Below, in pieces: positions 13,400-15,007 of a stretch of 15,007 nucleotides of DNA. The position numbers and the translations under genes are program-made. Within the stretch, counting starts at the first letter, position 1; the number at the start of each line of letters is the position of its first letter. This DNA is from Methanocorpusculaceae archaeon UBA425 (GTDB lineage Archaea > Halobacteriota > Methanomicrobia > Methanomicrobiales > Methanocorpusculaceae), in contig DAWV01000014.1 in the NCBI GenBank assembly GCA_002506085.1, forward strand, positions 1 through 15,007, written 5' to 3'. The notes under the pieces were generated by a model that worked only from the letters and a program-made list of their open reading frames with translations, did no database searches and was not told where the DNA came from.

Positions 13400-13496
13400 A
13401 GTCAGTCCATTCTCCTTAGACTGGCTGAGCCTCAATAATTAATACTCGGTTCGATAAAAACCATGCTGTTTGGCATGATTTCAGAGGAACAAACTT
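13400..13496 (+). promoter_or_regulatory. mcrB mRNA leader with two stem-loops and ribosome-binding site
   Basis: Stem AGTCAGTC/GACTGGCT (13400-13407/13419-13426, one G-U) holds an 11-nt loop containing CTCCTT, which resembles an anti-Shine-Dalgarno sequence. A second stem CATGC/GCATG (13462-13466/13473-13477) lies just before the ribosome-binding site AGAGGA (13483-13488), which is 8 nt from the ATG. The likely promoter is in the AT-rich 13340-13400 segment, so the leader is unusually long for this window. Confidence 0.45.
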
Positions 13497-14810
13497 ATGG
13501 CAAAATACACTGATGTCATCGACTTATATGATGACTACGGCAAACTCTTGCGGAGTAATGTCCCCATTGAGAGAATCAGCCCGCTTGTGAACCCGGCCGT
13601 CAAAAAAATCATTGACGACACGAAGCGTTCCGTCGCGGTCAATCTCGGTGGAATGCAGGATGCATTAAAGACCGGAAAAATCGGTAAACACCAGCAGATT
13701 CTCGGTCGTGAACTCGACCTTGACATCATTGGAAATATCGATGCAATCGAGGCAAAAATTAAAAAATATGTCTCAGTTGAAGAGAATGATGACACGGAAA
13801 TCCGTCGTTTCAACGGTGGAAAACTTCTGCTGGTCAAAGTCCCGACTGCACGTCTTACAGCAGCCGCAACATACGATGCAGCTTTGACCTCTGTCGCAGC
13901 AGCAACGACCTATGCAGTTGTCGAGCAGTTCAAAGTTGACATGTTCAACGCAAACACTGTCAAGGCAGCAGCATTCGGTACCTACCCGGTGACTATGGAT
14001 CTCGCAGGCGGAGCATGCTCTATGATCATGTCCATCCCGCAGAACAACGAATCCCTCGGATACGCTCTTCGTAACATCCCCGCAAACCAGACCGTCATGA
14101 TGACGCACCGCAATGCAATGCAGGGTGCAGCACTCTCAGCAGTCTTCGAGCAGGCAGGAGAGTTTGAAATGGGTAACGCAATCGGCCCATTCGAGCGTGC
14201 ACAGCTCTTACTGTTCGCCTACCAGGGTCTCAACGCCAACAACATGGTCTACGACCTTGTCAAAGACAATGGTCAGACCGGTACTGTCGGTACCGTCGTT
14301 CAGTCCTTAGTCGAGCGTGCAATTGAAGACAAAGTCATTACCCAGGGCTCAGCCGCAAAGGGTGGCTACTTCAAGCCGTACGATACCAAAGACCCGATGC
14401 TCTGGAACGCCTACGCTTCTGCCGGAACCCTCGCAGCAACGATGGTCAATGCAGGTGCAGGCAGATTCGCTCAGGCAGCCTCGTCCACTCTTCTTTACTT
14501 CAACGACCTTCTTGAACACGAAACCGGACTTCCGGGATCTGACTTTGGAAGAGTTATGGGAGCCGGTGTCGGATTCTCCTTCTTCAGCCACTCAATCTAC
14601 GGTGGTGGAGGACCTGGTATCTTCAACGGTAACCACGTCGTTACCCGTCATGCAGCAGGTGTTGCAATGCCTTGTGCAGTTGCAGCATGTGCACTTGATG
14701 CAGGCACGCAGATGTTCTCTCCGGAAGGCACTGCAAAGATTTATGGAGAAACCTTCGGCAGCATCGAAGAGTTCGCACACCCGCTCCAGGCTGTTGCGAA
14801 AGTTGCCTGA
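13497..14810 (+). CDS. mcrB: methyl-coenzyme M reductase, beta subunit
   Basis: Beta subunit of the (alpha-beta-gamma)2 enzyme that releases methane from methyl-CoM and coenzyme B in the last step of methanogenesis. The 437 residues run from M-A-K-Y-T-D-V-I-D-L-Y-D-D to the end and agree with the usual ~435-443. Active-site residues are present. F362 and Y368 in F-F-S-H-S-I-Y-G-G-G-G-P-G-I-F correspond to F361 and Y367 of the Methanothermobacter enzyme. H380 in N-G-N-H corresponds to the coenzyme-B-binding H379. A-Y-Q-G-L-N-A-N-N and E-T-G-L-P-G-S-D-F-G-R are also conserved. Codon use is more biased than in neighbours (GCA, GGT, AAC, ATC), as expected for a very highly expressed gene. AGAGGA lies 8 nt before the ATG. 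The next gene is mcrG, not mcrD, after 46 bp. Confidence 0.98.
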   Translation: MAKYTDVIDLYDDYGKLLRSNVPIERISPLVNPAVKKIIDDTKRSVAVNLGGMQDALKTGKIGKHQQILGRELDLDIIGNIDAIEAKIKKYVSVEENDDTEIRRFNGGKLLLVKVPTARLTAAATYDAALTSVAAATTYAVVEQFKVDMFNANTVKAAAFGTYPVTMDLAGGACSMIMSIPQNNESLGYALRNIPANQTVMMTHRNAMQGAALSAVFEQAGEFEMGNAIGPFERAQLLLFAYQGLNANNMVYDLVKDNGQTGTVGTVVQSLVERAIEDKVITQGSAAKGGYFKPYDTKDPMLWNAYASAGTLAATMVNAGAGRFAQAASSTLLYFNDLLEHETGLPGSDFGRVMGAGVGFSFFSHSIYGGGGPGIFNGNHVVTRHAAGVAMPCAVAACALDAGTQMFSPEGTAKIYGETFGSIEEFAHPLQAVAKVA

Positions 14811-14856
14811 TTCTCCTTCCCAGTATCTGAAAACAAACTACTAAGGAAAGTAAAAA

Positions 14857-15007
14857 ATGGTATATACACCACAATACGGACCGGGAACTTCAAAAGTTGC
14901 ACAAAACCGCCGCAACCAGATGAACCCGAACATCAAGCTCGACAAGATTCGCAGCGTCACCGATGAGGACCTTGTCCTTATCATGGGACACCGTGCACCA
15001 GGACAGG
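14857..15007 (+). CDS. mcrG: methyl-coenzyme M reductase, gamma subunit (partial, runs off the window)
   Basis: The first 50 codons of the gamma subunit are present; the full protein is normally about 250 residues. After M-V-Y-T-P-Q-Y it reads P-G-T-S-K-V-A-Q-N-R-R-N, then K-L-D-K-I-R-S-V-T-D-E-D-L-V, then M-G-H-R-A-P-G. These are the N-terminal signatures of McrG: the P-G-x-x-K-x-A-x-N-R-R element and the G-H-R-A-P-G loop. They do not occur in McrD or McrC. AAGGA is about 9 nt before the ATG, and the 46-bp gap after mcrB contains no other gene, so both are co-transcribed. mcrA would be expected next, beyond the window. Confidence 0.95.
   Translation, partial: MVYTPQYGPGTSKVAQNRRNQMNPNIKLDKIRSVTDEDLVLIMGHRAPGQ

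Larger units (their letters stand above)
12851..13496. other. 646-bp non-coding region upstream of mcrB
   Basis: No credible gene is seen on either strand. It holds a compact dyad just after the MATE gene (12874-12887), repeated GACCGGT-core motifs, a long stem-loop (13040-13113), a perfect palindrome AAACCGGTTT (13267-13276), a very AT-rich stretch (13340-13400) suited to the mcr core promoter, and two leader stem-loops before the mcrB ribosome-binding site. Confidence 0.6.

Noticed and set aside
1..15007. CRISPR arrays, insertion sequences, prophage or defence genes
   Set aside because: No regularly spaced repeats, transposase, integrase, nuclease-toxin or phage structural motifs were found. 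The sequence at both tRNA 3' ends is not repeated elsewhere in the window, so no attachment-site pair is seen.

Overview
The window is chromosomal DNA from a methanogenic archaeon. The decisive evidence is at the right end: a complete mcrB (methyl-coenzyme M reductase beta subunit) followed by the start of mcrG. Archaeal-type UMP kinase and phosphopantetheine adenylyltransferase, TATA-like boxes 25-35 bp before several starts, short or absent leaders, tRNAs without encoded CCA, and a methanogen-style symporter with a tiny accessory protein all agree. The McrB sequence and general gene content look like Methanomicrobiales. Methanocorpusculum is my best guess from memory, not a demonstrated assignment.

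Layout, left to right. (a) 1-1105: a small lipocalin-like unknown on the minus strand, then a stand-alone encapsulated-ferritin-like protein and tRNA-Thr(UGU) on the plus strand. (b) 1106-3089: formate-tetrahydrofolate ligase (fhs) with a near-leaderless promoter, ending in a 4-nt convergent overlap with the next gene. (c) 3086-9024: an almost continuous minus-strand block. In transcription order it holds a 40-residue symporter accessory protein, a sodium:solute symporter, an oligo-T terminator, pyrH, tRNA-Pro(UGG), nth (endonuclease III), a 14-helix-type MFS exporter, another oligo-T terminator, coaD and a flavin-binding split-barrel protein. (d) 9025-9380: a divergent control region with several dyads and a UUCG-capped RNA hairpin. 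(e) 9381-12850: a plus-strand metal/efflux operon of a separate HMA metal-binding protein, a Zn/Cd-type P1B ATPase and a MATE exporter. (f) 12851-13496: a 646-bp non-coding stretch with repeated GACCGGT-core motifs, one 14-bp-stem structure and the mcr leader. (g) 13497-15007: mcrB and the first 50 codons of mcrG.

The genes are mostly core metabolism (methanogenesis, CoA, UMP, THF one-carbon units, base-excision repair) mixed with transport and metal handling. No phage, transposon, CRISPR array or defence locus is visible. The points most worth a second look are the direct mcrB-mcrG junction without mcrD and mcrC, the structured mcr upstream region, the tRNA-Pro/T7/nth-ATG junction, and the folded leader and TATA-flanking dyad of the symporter operon.
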